Shown here piece by piece: positions 10,184 to 23,474 of a DNA stretch of 64,000 nucleotides; position 1 is the stretch's first letter, and every line of letters starts with the position of its first letter. The notes beneath the pieces were generated by a model that made no database searches, was not told the DNA's origin, and saw only the letters and a list, made by a program, of their open reading frames with translations. This stretch comes from Prosopocoilus inquinatus (Eukaryota > Arthropoda > Insecta > Coleoptera > Lucanidae): NCBI GenBank assembly GCA_036172665.1, contig JAYKNF010000015.1, positions 1,612,001 to 1,676,000 of the forward strand, read 5' to 3'. Made by a program: the position numbers and the translations under genes.

Positions 10184-13100
10184 CGACGGATAATCGCGTC
10201 GGTTCGATTTTTCGATCGAAGATGGCGCTGCAATGATCGAAATCGGACGCGTCGAACGTAAACCCGGGTTGTCGCGTATCAAACGAAAGGTCTCGCCGAG
10301 CGGCGACGGAAAATCGCGTCGGTTCGATTTTTCGATCGAAGATGGCGCTGCAATGATCGAAATCGGACGCGTCGAACGTAAACACGGATTGTCGCGCATC
10401 AAACGAAAGGTCTCGCCGAGCGGCGACGGAAAATCGCGTCGGTTCGATTTTTCGATCGAAGATGGCGCTGCAATGATCGAAACTGGACGCGTCGAACGTA
10501 AACCCGGGTTGTCGCGCATCAAACGAAAGGTCTCGCCGAGCGGCGACGGAAAATCGCGTCGGTTCGATTTTTCGATCTAAGATGGCGCTGCAATGATCGA
10601 AATCGGACGCGTCGAACGTAAAATCGGATTGTCGCGTATCAATCGAAAGGACTCGCCGAGCGGCGACCGAAAATCGCGTCGGTTCGATTTTTTGATCGAA
10701 GATGGCGCTGCAATGATCGAAACTGGACGCGTCGAACGTAAACCCGGGTTGTCGCGTATCAAACGAAAGGTCTCGCCGAGCGGCGACGGAAAATCGCGTC
10801 GGTTCGATTTTTCGATCGAAGATGGCGCTGCAATGATCGAAACTGGACGCGTCGAACGTAAACCCGGGTTGTCGCGCATCAAACGAAAGGTCTCGCCAAG
10901 CGGCGACGGAAAATCGCGTCGGTTCGATTTTTCGATCGAAGATGGCGCTGCAATGATCGAAACTGGACGCGTCGAACGTAAACCCGGGTTGTCGCGTATC
11001 AAACGAAAGGTCTCGCCGAGCGGCGACGGAAAATCGCGTCGCTTCGATTTTTCGATCGAAGATGGCGCTGCAATGATCGAAATCGGACGCGTCGAACGTA
11101 AACCCGGGTTGTCGCGTATCAAACGAAAGGTCTCGCCGAGCGGCGACGGAAAATCGCGTCGGTTCGATTTTTCGATCGAAGATGGCGCTGCAATGATCGA
11201 AACTGGACGCGTCGAACGTAAACCCGGGTTGTCGCGTATCAAACGAAAGGTCTCGCCGAGCGGCGACGGAAAATCGCGTCGCTTCGATTTTTCGATCGAA
11301 GATGGCGCTGCAATGATCGAAATCGGACGCGTCGAACGTAAACCCGGGTTGTCGCGTATCAAACGAAAGGTCTCGCCGAGCGGCGACGGAAAATCGCGTC
11401 GGTTCGATTTTTCGATCGAAGATGGCGCTGCAATGATCGAAATCGGACGCGTCGAACGTAAACACGGATTGTCGCGTATCAAACGAGAGGTCTCGCCGAG
11501 CGGCGACGGAAAATCGCGTCGGCTTGATTTTTCGATCGAAGATGGCGCTGCAATGATCGAAATCGAACGCGTCGAACGTAAACCCGGATTGTCGCGTATC
11601 AAACGAAAGGTCTCGCGGAGCGGCGACGGAAAATCGCGTCGGTTCGATTTTTCGATCGCAGATGGCGCTGCAATGATCGAAACTGCACGCGTCGAACGTA
11701 AAAACGGGTTGTCGCGCATCAAACGAAAGGTCTCGCCGAGCGGCGACGGAAAATCGCGTCGGTTCGATTTTTCGATCGAAGATGGCGCTGCAATGATCGA
11801 AACTGGACGCGTCGAACGTAAACCCGGGTTGTCGCGCATCAAACGAAAGGTCTCGCCGAGCGGCGACGGAAAATCGCGTCGGTTCGATTTTTCGATCTAA
11901 GATGGCGCTGCAATGATCGAAATCGGACGCGTCGAACGTAAAATCGGATTGTCGCGTATCAATCGAAAGGACTCGCCGAGCGGCGACCGAAAATCGCGTC
12001 GGTTCGATTTTTTGATCGAAGATGGCGCTGCAATGATCGAAACTGGACGCGTCGAACGTAAACCCGGGTTGTCGCGTATCAAACGAAAGGTCTCGCCGAG
12101 CGGCGACGGAAAATCGCGTCGGTTCGATTTTTCGATCGAAGATGGCGCTGCAATGATCGAAACTGGACGCGTCGAACGTAAACCCGGGTTGTCGCGCATC
12201 AAACGAAAGGTCTCGCCGAGCGGCGACGGAAAATCGCGTCGGTTCGATTTTTCGATCGAAGATGGCGCTGCAATGATCGAAACTGGACGCGTCGAACGTA
12301 AACCCGGGTTGTCGCGTATCAAACGAAAGGTCTCGCCGAGCGGCGACGGAAAATCGCGTCGCTTCGATTTTTCGATCGAAGATGGCGCTGCAATGATCGA
12401 AATCGGACGCGTCGAACGTAAACCCGGGTTGTCGCGTATCAAACGAAAGGTCTCGCCGAGCGGCGACGGAAAATCGCGTCGGTTCGATTTTTCGATCGAA
12501 GATGGCGCTGCAATGATCGAAACTGGACGCGTCGAACGTAAACCCGGGTTGTCGCGTATCAAACGAAAGGTCTCGCCGAGCGGCGACGGAAAATCGCGTC
12601 GCTTCGATTTTTCGATCGAAGATGGCGCTGCAATGATCGAAATCGGACGCGTCGAACGTAAACCCGGGTTGTCGCGTATCAAACGAAAGGTCTCGCCGAG
12701 CGGCGACGGAAAATCGCGTCGGTTCGATTTTTCGATCGAAGATGGCGCTGCAATGATCAAAACTGCACGCGTCGAACGTAAAAACGGGTTGTCGCGCATC
12801 AAACGAAAGGTCTCGCCGAGCGGCGACGGAAAATCGCGTCGGTTCGATTTTTCGATCGAAGATGGCGCTGCAATGATCGAAATCGGACGCGTCGAACGTA
12901 AACACGGATTGTCGCGTATCAAACGAGAGGTCTCGCCGAGCGGCGACGGAAAATCGCGTCGGCTTGATTTTTCGATCGAAGATGGCGCTGCAATGATCGA
13001 AATCGAACGCGTCGAACGTAAACCCGGATTGTCGCGTATCAAACGAAAGGTCTCGCGGAGCGGCGACGGAAAATCGCGTCGGTTCGATTTTTCGATCGCA

Positions 13101-14853
13101 GATGGCGCTGCAATGATCGAAACTGCACGCGTCGAACGTAAAAACGGGTTGTCGCGCATCAAACGAAAGGTCTCGCCGAGCGGCGACGGAAAATCGCGTC
13201 GGTTCGATTTTTCGATCGAAGATGGCGCTGCAATGATCGAAACTGGACGCGTCGAACGTAAACCCGGGTTGTCGCGCATCAAACGAAAGGTCTCGCCGAG
13301 CGGCGACGGAAAATCGCGTCGGTTCGATTTTTCGATCTAAGATGGCGCTGCAATGATCGAAATCGGACGCGTCGAACGTAAAATCGGATTGTCGCGTATC
13401 AATCGAAAGGACTCGCCGAGCGGCGACCGAAAATCGCGTCGGTTCGATTTTTTGATCGAAGATGGCGCTGCAATGATCGAAACTGGACGCGTCGAACGTA
13501 AACCCGGGTTGTCGCGTATCAAACGAAAGGTCTCGCCGAGCGGCGACGGAAAATCGCGTCGGTTCGATTTTTCGATCGAAGATGGCGCTGCAATGATCGA
13601 AACTGGACGCGTCGAACGTAAACCCGGGTTGTCGCGCATCAAACGAAAGGTCTCGCCGAGCGGCGACGGAAAATCGCGTCGGTTCGATTTTTCGATCGAA
13701 GATGGCGCTGCAATGATCGAAACTGGACGCGTCGAACGTAAACCCGGGTTGTCGCGTATCAAACGAAAGGTCTCGCCGAGCGGCGACGGAAAATCGCGTC
13801 GCTTCGATTTTTCGATCGAAGATGGCGCTGCAATGATCGAAATCGGACGCGTCGAACGTAAACCCGGGTTGTCGCGTATCAAACGAAAGGTCTCGCCGAG
13901 CGGCGACGGAAAATCGCGTCGGTTCGATTTTTCGATCGAAGATGGCGCTGCAATGATCGAAGTCGGACGCGTCGAACGTAAACCCGGATTGTCGCGTATC
14001 AAACGAAAGGTCTCGCCGAGCGGCGACGGAAAATCGCGTCGGTTCGATTTTTCGATCGAAGATGGCGCTGCAATGATCGAAACTGGACGCGTCGAACGTA
14101 GACCCGGGTTGTCGCGCATCAAACGAAAGGTCTCGCCGAGCGGCGACGGAAAATCGGGTCGGTTCGATTTTTCGATCGAAGATGGCGCTGCAATAATCGA
14201 AATCGGACGCGTCGAACGTAAACCCGGATTGTTGCGCATCAAACGAAAGGTCACGCCGAGCGGCGACGGAAAATCGCGTCGGCTTGATTTTTCGATCGAA
14301 GATGGCGCTGCAATGATCGAAATCGAACGCGTCGAACGTAAACCCGGGTTGTCGCGGATCAAACGAAAGGTCTCGCCGAGCGGCGACGGAAAATCGCGTC
14401 GGTTCGATTTTTCGATCGAAGATGGCGCTGCAATTATCGAAATCGGACGCGTCGAACGTAAACCCGGGTTGTCGCGTATCAAACGAAAGGTCTCGCCGAA
14501 CGGCGAAGGAAAATCGCGTCGGTTCGATTTTTCGATCGAAGATGGCGCTGCAATGATCGAAACTGAACGCGTCGAACGTAAACCCGGGTTGTCGCGCATC
14601 AAGCGAAAGGTCTCGCCGAGCGGCGACGGAAAATCGCGTCGGTTCGATTTTTCGATCGAAGATGGCGCTGCAATGATCGAAACTGGACGCGTCGAACGTA
14701 AACCCGGGTTGTCGCGCATCGAACGATAGGTCTCGCCGAGCGGCGACGGAAAATCGCGTCGGTTCGATTTTTCGATCGAAGATGGCGCTGCAATGATCGA
14801 AATCGAACGCGTCGAACGTAAACCCGGGTTGTCGCGTATCAAACGAAAGGTCT
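10184..14853 (+). repeat. Block B5: about 39 units of the 120-bp repeat (copy of B2)
   Basis: Same unit order as B2, with marker units at 10577, 11897 and 13337. One visible substitution (GCCAAG at 10896-10900 for GCCGAG) separates it from B2. Length is identical to B2 (4670 bp). Confidence 0.95.
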
Positions 14854-15086
14854 AAATCGATCGCGTCGAATTCTTTCCGACGTAGAAGAAATTAGCTTTA
14901 CGAACGTAACGTTTACCACATGGCGAGAGATATACGGGGTGATATCGAAAATGTGACACGAACGCGTGTGTAACAGTGAAAAAGTGTTTCCACTGAAAAA
15001 AAGTAAGTGTTAAAAACAACGGAAAACCTCCAAATTCCATTTCTCCGATGTTACTCCGGCAATCGGAAAAAAGGTTATAAGACGAT

Positions 15087-15123
<37 letters not shown>

Positions 15124-15373
15124 TCGTTTTGCCGGTTAAATTCTTCACGATTTGCATTGTGCCGTCGCGTGTACGCTCGACCGAACGCGTCGAGATTTTG
15201 ACGGAGCTCATTTGAATTTGCCGCCGCGTAAAAGATGGGATCGACGAGGGTTGGTTGGCAACGATCGCGCGACACGCGCAGTAAGGAAACCTTGACACTT
15301 GACATATATAATATTATATCTGTACGGCCAGTCGAGGGGCCGTAGCCCCGGAGATCGGTTGGGGGGGGGGGGG
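14854..15373 (+). repeat. Spacer module M5, full length
   Basis: Near copy of M2, but (GCG) has grown from 7 to 10. AT palindrome at 15306-15319, 13 G at 15361-15373. It shares GAAATTAGC and CGACGTATAATCG with M2. Confidence 0.9.
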
Positions 15374-16803
15374 CGACGTATAATCGCGTCGGTTCGATTT
15401 TTCGATCGAAGATGGCGCTGCAATGATCGAAATCGGACGCGTCGAACGTAAACCCGGGTTGTCGCGTATCAAACGAAAGGTCTCGCCGAGCGGCGACGGA
15501 AAATCGCGTCGGTTCGATTTTTCGATCGAAGATGGCGCTGCAATGATCGAAATCGAACGCGTCGAACGTAAACCCGGATTGTCGCGTATCAAACGAAAGG
15601 TCTCGCGGAGCGGCGACGGAAAATCGCGTCGGTTCGATTTTTCGATCGCAGATGGCGCTGCAATGATCGAAACTGCACGCGTCGAACGTAAAAACGTGTT
15701 GTCGCGCATCAAACGAAAGGTCTCGCCGAGCGGCGACGGAAAATCGCGTCGGTTCGATTTTTCGATCGAAGATGGCGCTGCAATGATCGAAACTGGACGC
15801 GTCGAACGTAAACCCGGGTTGTCGCGCATCAAACGAAAGGTCTCGCCGAGCGGCGACGGAAAATCGCGTCGGTTCGATTTTTCGATCTAAGATGGCGCTG
15901 CAATGATCGAAATCGGACGCGTCGAACGTAAAATCGGATTGTCGCGGATCAAACGAAAGGACTCGCCGAGCGGCGACGGAAAATCGCGTCGGTTCGATTT
16001 TTCGATCGAAGATGGCGCTGCAATGATCGAAACTGGACGCGTCGAACGTAAACCCGGGTTGTCGCGCATCAAACGAAAGGTCTCGCCGAGCGGCGACGGA
16101 AAATCGCGTCGGTTCGATTTTTCGATCGAAGATGGCGCTGCAATGATCGAAACTGGACGCGTCGAACGTAAACCCGGGTTGTCGCGTATCAAACGAAAGG
16201 TCTCGCCGAGCGGCGACGGAAAATCGCGTCGCTTCGATTTTTCGATCGAAGATGGCGCTGCAATGATCGAAATCGGACGCGTCGAACGTAAACCCGGGTT
16301 GTCGCGTATCAAACGAAAGGTCTCGCCGAGCGGCGACGGAAAATCGCGTCGGTTCGATTTTTCGATCGAAGATGGCGCTGCAATGATCGAAATCGGACGC
16401 GTCGAACGTAAACCCGGATTGTTGCGCATCAAACGAAAGGTCTCGCCGAGCGGCGACGGAAAATCGCGTCGGTTCGATATTTCGATCGAAGATGGCGCTG
16501 CAATGATCGAAGTCGGACGCGTCGAACGTAAACCCGGATTGTCGCGTATCAAACGAAAGGTCTCGCCGAGCGGCGACGGAAAATCGCGTCGGTTCGATTT
16601 TTCGATCGAAGATGGCGCTGCAATGATCGAAACTGGACGCGTCGAACGTAGACCCGGGTTGTCGCGCATCAAACGAAAGGTCTCGCCGAGCGGCGACGGA
16701 AAATCGGGTCGGTTCGATTTTTCGATCGAAGATGGCGCTGCAATAATCGAAATCGAACGCGTCGAACGTAAACCCGGATTGTCGCCTATCAAACGAAAGG
16801 TCT
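15374..16803 (+). repeat. Block B6: about 12 units of the 120-bp repeat (copy of B3)
   Basis: Carries the B3 private marks GATATTTCG near 16476 and GGGTCGG near 16705 in the same order. No indel relative to B3. Confidence 0.95.
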
Positions 16804-17306
16804 AAATCGATCGCGTCGAATTCTTTCCGACGTAGAAGAAAGTAGCTTCACGAACGTAACGTTTACCACATGGCGAGAGATATACGGGGTGATATCGAAA
16901 ATGTGACACGAACGCGTGTGTAACAGTGAAAAAGTGTTTCCACTGAAATAAAGTAAGTGTTAAAAACAACGGAAAACCTCCAAATTCCATTTCTCCGATG
17001 TTACTCCGGCAATAGGAAAAAAGGTTATAAGACGATCGCGTCGGCGGCGGCGGCGTCGTTTTGCCGGTTAAATTCTTCACGATTTGCATTGTGCCGTCGC
17101 GTGTACGCTCGACCGAACGCGTCGAGATTTTGACGGAGCTCATTTGAATTTGCCGCCGCGTAAAAGATGGGATCGACGAGGGTTGGTTGGCAACGATCGC
17201 GCGACACGCGCAGTAAGGAAACCTTGACACTTGACATATATAATATTATATCTGTAAGGCCAGTCGAGGGGCCGTAGCCCCGGAGATCGGTTGGGGGGGG
17301 GGGGGG
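16804..17306 (+). repeat. Spacer module M6, full length
   Basis: Near copy of M3: (GCG)4, AT palindrome at 17238-17251, 14 G at 17293-17306, and CTGTAAGGCC. It has GATGGGATCG where M3 has GATGTTATCG. Confidence 0.9.
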
Positions 17307-18375
17307 CGACGGATAATCGCGTCGGTTCGATTTTTCGATCGAAGATGGCGCTGCAATGATCGAAATCGGACGCGTCGAACGTAAACCCGGGTTGTCGCGT
17401 ATCAAACGAAAGGTCTCGCCGAGCGGCGACGGAAAATCGCGTCGGTTCGATTTTTCGATCGAAGATGGCGCTGCAATGATCGAAATCGGACGCGTCGAAC
17501 GTAAACCCGGATTGTCGCGTATCAAACGAGAGGTCTCGCCGAGCGGCGACTGAAAATCGCGTCGGCTTGATTTTTCGATCGAAGATGGCGCTGCAATGAT
17601 CGAAATCGAACGCGTCGAACGTAAACTCGGATTGTCGCGTATCAAACGAAAGGTCTCGCGGAGCGGCGACGGAAAATCGCGTCGGTTCGATTTTTCGATC
17701 GAAGATGGCGCTGCAATGATCAAAACTGCACGCGTCGAACGTAAAAACGGGTTGTCGCGCATCAAACGAAAGGTCTCGCCGAGCGGCGACGGAAAATCGC
17801 GTCGGTTCGCTTTTTCGACCGAAGATGGCGCTGCAATGATCGAAATCGAACGCGTCGAACGTAAACCCGGATTGTCGCATACCAAACGAAAGGTCTCTCC
17901 GAGCGGCGACGGAAAATCGCGTCGGTTCGATTTTTCGATTGAAGATGGCGCTGCAATGATCGAAACTGGACGCGTCGAACGTAAACCCGGGTTGTCGCGT
18001 ATCAAACGAAAGGTCTCGCCAAGCGGCGACGGAAAAGCCCGTCGGTTCGATTTTTCGATCGAAGATGGCGCTGCAATGATCGAAACTGGACGCGTCGAAC
18101 GTAAACCCGGGTTGTCGCGCATCAAACGAAAGGTCTCGCCGAGCGGCGACGGAAAATCGCGTCGGTTCGATTTTTCGATCTAAGATGGCGCTGCAATGAT
18201 CGAAATCGGACGCGTCGAACGTAAAATCGGATTGTCGCGTATCAAACGAAAGGTCTCGCCGAGCGGCGACGGAAAATCGCGTCGGTTCGATTTTTCGATC
18301 GAAGATGGCGCTGCAATGATCGAAATCGGACGCGTCGAACGTAAACCCGGATTATCGCCTATCAAACGAAAGGTC
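17307..18375 (+). repeat. Block B7: about 9 units of the 120-bp repeat
   Basis: Begins like B4 but leaves it after about 150 bp, then rejoins the B1 pattern at 17524 (the GACTGA unit). It has one more unit than B1, with GTCGCATACC and GTCTCTCC. The last unit has ATTATCGCC. Confidence 0.95.
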
Positions 18376-18884
18376 AAAATCGATCGCGTCGAATTCTTTC
18401 CGACGTAGAAGAAAGTAGCTTTACGAACGTAACGTTTACCACATGGCGAGAGATATACGGGGTGATATCGAAAATGTGACACGAACGCGTGTGTAACAGT
18501 GAAAAAGTGTTTCCACTGAAAAAAAGTAAGTGTTAAAAACAACGGAAAACCTCCAAATTCCATTTCTCCGATGTTACTCCGGCAATAGGAAAAAAGGTTA
18601 TAAGACGATCGCGTCGGCGGCGGCGGCGGCGGCGGCGTCGTTTTGCCGGTTAAATTCTTCACGATTTGCATTGTGCCGTCGCGTGTACGCTCGACCGAAC
18701 GCGTCGAGATTTTGACGGAGCTCATTTGAATTTGCCGCGCGTAAAAGATGGGATCGACGAGGGTTGGTTGGCAACGATCGCGCGACATGCGCAGTAAGGA
18801 AACCTTGACACTTGACATATATAATATTATATCTGTACGGCCAGTCGAGGGGCCGTAGCCCCGGAGATCGGTTGGGGGGGGGGG
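18376..18884 (+). repeat. Spacer module M7, full length with a 1-bp deletion
   Basis: AT palindrome at 18819-18832, (GCG)7, 11 G at 18874-18884. GCCGCGCGTAAAAG near 18733 has lost one base against GCCGCCGCGTAAAAG. It mixes the M1-type CATGCGC with CACTTGAC, so it is intermediate between the two marker sets. Confidence 0.9.
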
Positions 18885-21800
18885 CGACGGATAATCGCGT
18901 CGGTTCGATTTTTCGATCGAAGATGGCGCTGCAATGATCGAAATCGGACGCGTCGAACGTAAACCCGGGTTGTCGCGTATCAAACGAAAGGTCTCGCCGA
19001 GCGGCGACGGAAAATCGCGTCGGTTCGATTTTTCGATCGAAGATGGCGCTGCAATGATCGAAATCGGACGCGTCGAACGTAAACCCGGATTGTCGCGTAT
19101 CAAACGAGAGGTCTCGCCGAGCGGCGACGGATAATCGCGTCGGCTTGATTTTTCGATCGAAGATGGCGCTGCAATGATCGAAATCGAACGCGTCGAACGT
19201 AAACCCTGATTGTCGCGTATCAAACGAAAGGTCTCGCCGAGCGGCGACGGAAAATCGCGTCGGTTCGATTTTTTGATCGAAGATGGCGCTGCAATGATCG
19301 AAACTGGACGCGTCGAACGTAAACCCGGGTTGTCGCGTATCAAACGAAAGGTCTCGCCGAGCGGCGACGGAAAATCGCGTCGGTTCGATTTTTCGATCGA
19401 AGATGGCGCTGCAATGATCGAAACTGGACGCGTCGAACGTAAACCCGGGTTGTCGCGTATCAAACGAAAGGTCTCGCCGAGCGGCGACGGAAAATCGCGT
19501 CGGCTTGATTTTTCGATCGAAGATGGCGCTGCAATGATCGAAATCGAACGCGTCGAACGTAAACTCGGATTGTCGCGTATCAAACGAAAGGTCTCGCGGA
19601 GCGTCGACGGAAAATCGCGTCGGTTCGATTTTTCGATCGAAGATGGCGCTGCAATGATCAAAACTGCACGCGTCGAACGTAAGAACGGGTTGTCGCGCAT
19701 CAAACGAAAGGTCTCGCCGAGCGGCGACGGAAAATCGCGTCGGTTCGATTTTTCGACCGAAGATGGCGCTGCAATGATCGAAATCGAACGCGTCGAACGT
19801 AAACCCGGATTGTCGCATACCAAACGAAAGGTCTCTCCGAGCGGCGACGGAAAATCGCGTCGGTTCGATTTTTCGATTGAACATGGCGCTGCAATGATCG
19901 AAATCGGACGCGTCGAACGTAAACCCGGGTTGTCGCGTATCAAACGAAAGGTCTCGCCAAGCGGCGACGGAAAAGCGCGTCGGTTCGATTTTTCGATCGA
20001 AGATGGCGCTGCAATGATCGAAACTGGACGCGTCGAACGTAAACCCGGGTTGTCGCGCATCAAACGAAAGGTCTCGCCGAGCGGCGACGGAAAATCGCGT
20101 AGGTTCGATTTTTCGATCTAAGATGGCGCTGCAATGATCGAAATCGGACGCGTCGAACGTAAAATCGGATTGTCGCGTATCAAACGAAAGGTCTCGCCGA
20201 GCGGCGACGGAAAATCGCGTCGGTTCGATTTTTCGATCTAAGATGGCGCTGCAATGATCGAAACTGGACGCGTCGAACGTAAACCCGGGTTGTCGCGTAT
20301 CAAACGAAAGGTCTCGCCGAGCGGCGACGGAAAATCGCGTCGGTTCGATTTTTCGATCGAAGATGGCGCTGCAATGATCGAAACTGGACGCGTCGAACGT
20401 AAACCCGGGTTGTCGCGCATCAAACGAAAGGTCTCGCCGAGCGGCGACGGAAAATCGCGTCGGTTCGATTTTTCGATCGAAGATAGCGCTGCAATGATCG
20501 AAACTGGAAGCGTCGAACGTAAACCCGGGTTGTCGCGTATCAAACGAAAGGTCTCGCCGATCGGCGACGGAAAATCGCGTCGCTTCGATTTCTCGATCGA
20601 AGATGGCGCTGCAATGATCGAAATCGGACGCGTCGAACGTAAACCCGGGTTGTCGCGTATCAAACGAAAGGTCTCGCCGAGCGGCGACGGAAAATCGCGT
20701 CGGTTCGATTTTTCGATCGAAGATGGCGCTGCAATGATCGAAATCGGACGCGTCGAACGTAAACCCGGATTGTTGCGCATCAAACGAAAGGTCACGCCGA
20801 GCGGCGACGGAAAATCGCGTCGGCTTGATTTTTCGATCGAAGATGGCGCTGCAATGATCGAAATCGAACGCGTCGAACGTAAACCCGGGTTGTCGCGGAT
20901 CAAACGAAAGGTCTCGCCGAGCGGCGACGGAAAATCGCGTCGGTTCGATTTTTGATCGAAGATGGCGCTGCAATGATCGAAATCGAACGCGTCGAACGTA
21001 AACCCGGGTTGTCGTGCATCAAACGAAAGGTCTCGCCGAGCGGCGACGGAAAATCGCGTCGGTTCGATTTTTCGATCGAAGATGGCGCTGCAATTATCGA
21101 AATCGGACGCGTCGAACGTAAACCCGGGTTGTCGCGTATCAAACGAAAGGTCTCGCCGAACGGCGAAGGAAAATCGCGTCGGTTCGATTTTTCGATCGAA
21201 GATGGCGCTGCAATGATCGAAATCGGACGCGTCGAACGTAAACCCGGATTGTTGCGCGTCAAACGAAAGGTCACGCCGAGCGGCGACGGAAAATCGCGTC
21301 GGCTTGATTTTTCGATCGAAGATGGCGCTGCAATTATCGAAATCGGACGCGTCGAACGTAAACCCGGGTTGTCGCATATCAAACGAAAGGTCTCGCCGAA
21401 CGGCGAAGGAAAATCGCGTCGGTTCGATTTTTCGATCGAAGATGGCGCTGCAATGATCGAAATCGGACGCGTCGAACGTAAACCCGGATTGTCGCGTATC
21501 AAACGAAAGGTCTCGCCGAGCGGCGACGGAAAATCGCGTCGGTTCGATTTTTCGATCGAAGATGGCGCTGCAATTATCGAAATCGGACGCGTCGAACGTA
21601 AACCCGGGTTGTCGCGTATAAAACGAAAGGTCTCGCCGAACGGCGAAGGAAAATCGCGTCGGTTCGATTTTTCGATCGAAGATGGCGCTGCAATGGTCGA
21701 AATCGGACGCGTCGAACGTAAACCCGGATTGTCGCATATCAAACGAAAGGTCTCGCCGAGGGGCGACGGAAAATCGCGTCGGTTCGATTTTTCGATCGAA

Positions 21801-22951
21801 GATGGCGCTGCAATTATCGAAATCGGACGCGTCGAACGTAAACCCGGGTTGTCGCGTATCAAACGAAAGGTCTCGCCGAACGGCGAAGGAAAATCGCGTC
21901 GGTTCGATTTTTCGATCGAAGATGGCGCTGCAATGATCGAAATCGGACGCGTCGAACGTAAACCCGGATTGTCGCTTATCAAACGAAAGGTCTCGCCGAG
22001 CGGCGACGGAAAATCGCGTCGGTTCGATTTTTCGATCGAAGATGGCGCTGCAATGATCGAAACTGGACGCGTCGAACGTAAACCCGGGTTGTCGCGCATC
22101 AAACGAAAGGTCTCGCCGAGCGGCGACGGAAAATCGCGTCGGTTCGATTTTTCGATCTAAGATGGCGCTGCAATGATCGAAATCGGACGCGTCGAACGTA
22201 AAATCGGATTGTCGCGTATCAAACGAAAGGTCTCGCCGAGCGGCGACGGAAAATCGCGTCGGTTCGATTTTTGATCGAAGATGGCGCTGCAATGATCGAA
22301 ACTGGACGCGTCGAACGTAAACCCGGGTTGTCGCGCATCAAACGAAAGGTCTCGCCGAGCGGCGACGGAAAATCGCGTCGGTTCGATTTTTCGATCGAAG
22401 ATGGCGCTGCAATGGTCGAAATCGGACGCGTCGAACGTAAACCCGGATTGTCGCGTATCAAACGAAAGGTCTCGCCGAGCGGCGACGGAAAATCGCGTCG
22501 GTTCGATTTTTCGATCGAAGATGGCGCTGCAATTATCGAAATCGGACGCGTCGAATGTAAACCCGGGTTGTCGCGTATCAAACGAAAGGTCTCGCCGAAC
22601 GGCGAAGGAAAATCGCGTCGGTTCGATTTTTCGATCGAAGATGGCGCTGCAATGATCGAAATCGGACGCGTCGAACGTAAACCCGGATTGTCGCGTATCA
22701 GACGAAAGGTCTCGCCGAGCGGCGACGGAAAATCGCGTCGGTTCGATTTTTTGATCGAAGATGGCGCTGCAATGATCGAAACTGGACGCGTCGAACGTAA
22801 ACCCTGGTTGTCGCGCATCAAACGAAAGGTCTCGCCGAGCGGCGACGGAAAATCGCGTCGGTTCGATTTTTCGATCGAAGATGGCGCTGCAATGATCGAA
22901 ATCGGACGCGTCGAACGTAAACCCGGATTATCGCCTATCAAACGAAAGGTC
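18885..22951 (+). repeat. Block B8: about 34 units of the 120-bp repeat, part in 240-bp dimers
   Basis: Two units have lost the C of TTTTTCGATC (at 20954 and 22273), which accounts for the block being 2 bp short of register. From about 21060 to 21960 two unit types alternate. One has CAATTATCG, CCCGGGTTG and GAACGGCGAAGG. The other has CAATGATCG, CCCGGATTG and GAGCGGCGACGG. This forms a 240-bp dimer. Confidence 0.95.
21060..21960 (+). repeat. 240-bp dimeric higher-order repeat in B8
   Basis: About four A/B pairs in succession. The A unit is marked by ATTATCG and GAACGGCGAAGG, and the B unit by ATGATCG and GAGCGGCGACGG. The same dimer is in B9 (about 25190-26280) and as single pairs in later blocks. 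Confidence 0.85.
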
Positions 22952-23185
22952 AAAATCGATCGCGTCGAATTCTTTCCGACGTAGAAGAAAGTAGCTTTAC
23001 CAACGTAACGTTTACCACATGGCGAGAGATATACGGGGTGATATCGAAAATGTGACACGAACGCGTGTGTAACAGTGAAAAAGTGTTTCCACTGAAAAAA
23101 AGTAAGTGTTAAAAACAACGGAAAACCTCCAAATTCCATTTCTCCGATGTTACTCCGGCAATAGGAAAAAAGGTTATAAGACGAT

Positions 23186-23225
<40 letters not shown>

Positions 23226-23474
23226 TCGTTTTGCCGGTTAAATTCTTCACGATTTGCATTGTGCCGTCGCGTGTACGCTCGACCGAACGCGTCGAGATTT
23301 TGACGGAGCTCATTTGAATTTGCCGCCGCGTAAAAGATGGGATCGACGAGGGTTGGTTGGCAACGATCGCGCGACACGCGCAGTAAGGAAACCTTGACAC
23401 TTGACATATATAATATTATATCTGTACGGCCAGTCGAGAGGCCGTAGCCCCGGAGATCGGTTGGGGGGGGGGGG
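22952..23474 (+). repeat. Spacer module M8, full length
   Basis: AT palindrome at 23408-23421, (GCG)11, 12 G at 23463-23474. It has GTCGAGAGGCC instead of GTCGAGGGGCC, which breaks one pair of the GC hairpin, and TACCAACG for TACGAACG. Subtype A. Confidence 0.9.

Larger units (their letters stand above)
8939..17458 (+). repeat. Segmental duplication, copy 2 (8.9-kb period)
   Basis: Contains M4, M5, M6 and blocks B5 and B6 in the same order as M1, M2, M3, B2 and B3 in copy 1. Length differences lie mainly in the G tract (16 to 14 between M1 and M4) and (GCG)n (7 to 10 between M2 and M5). Point differences are rare, so the duplication is recent, or the copies are kept alike by conversion, or the assembly repeats the segment. 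Confidence 0.9.
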
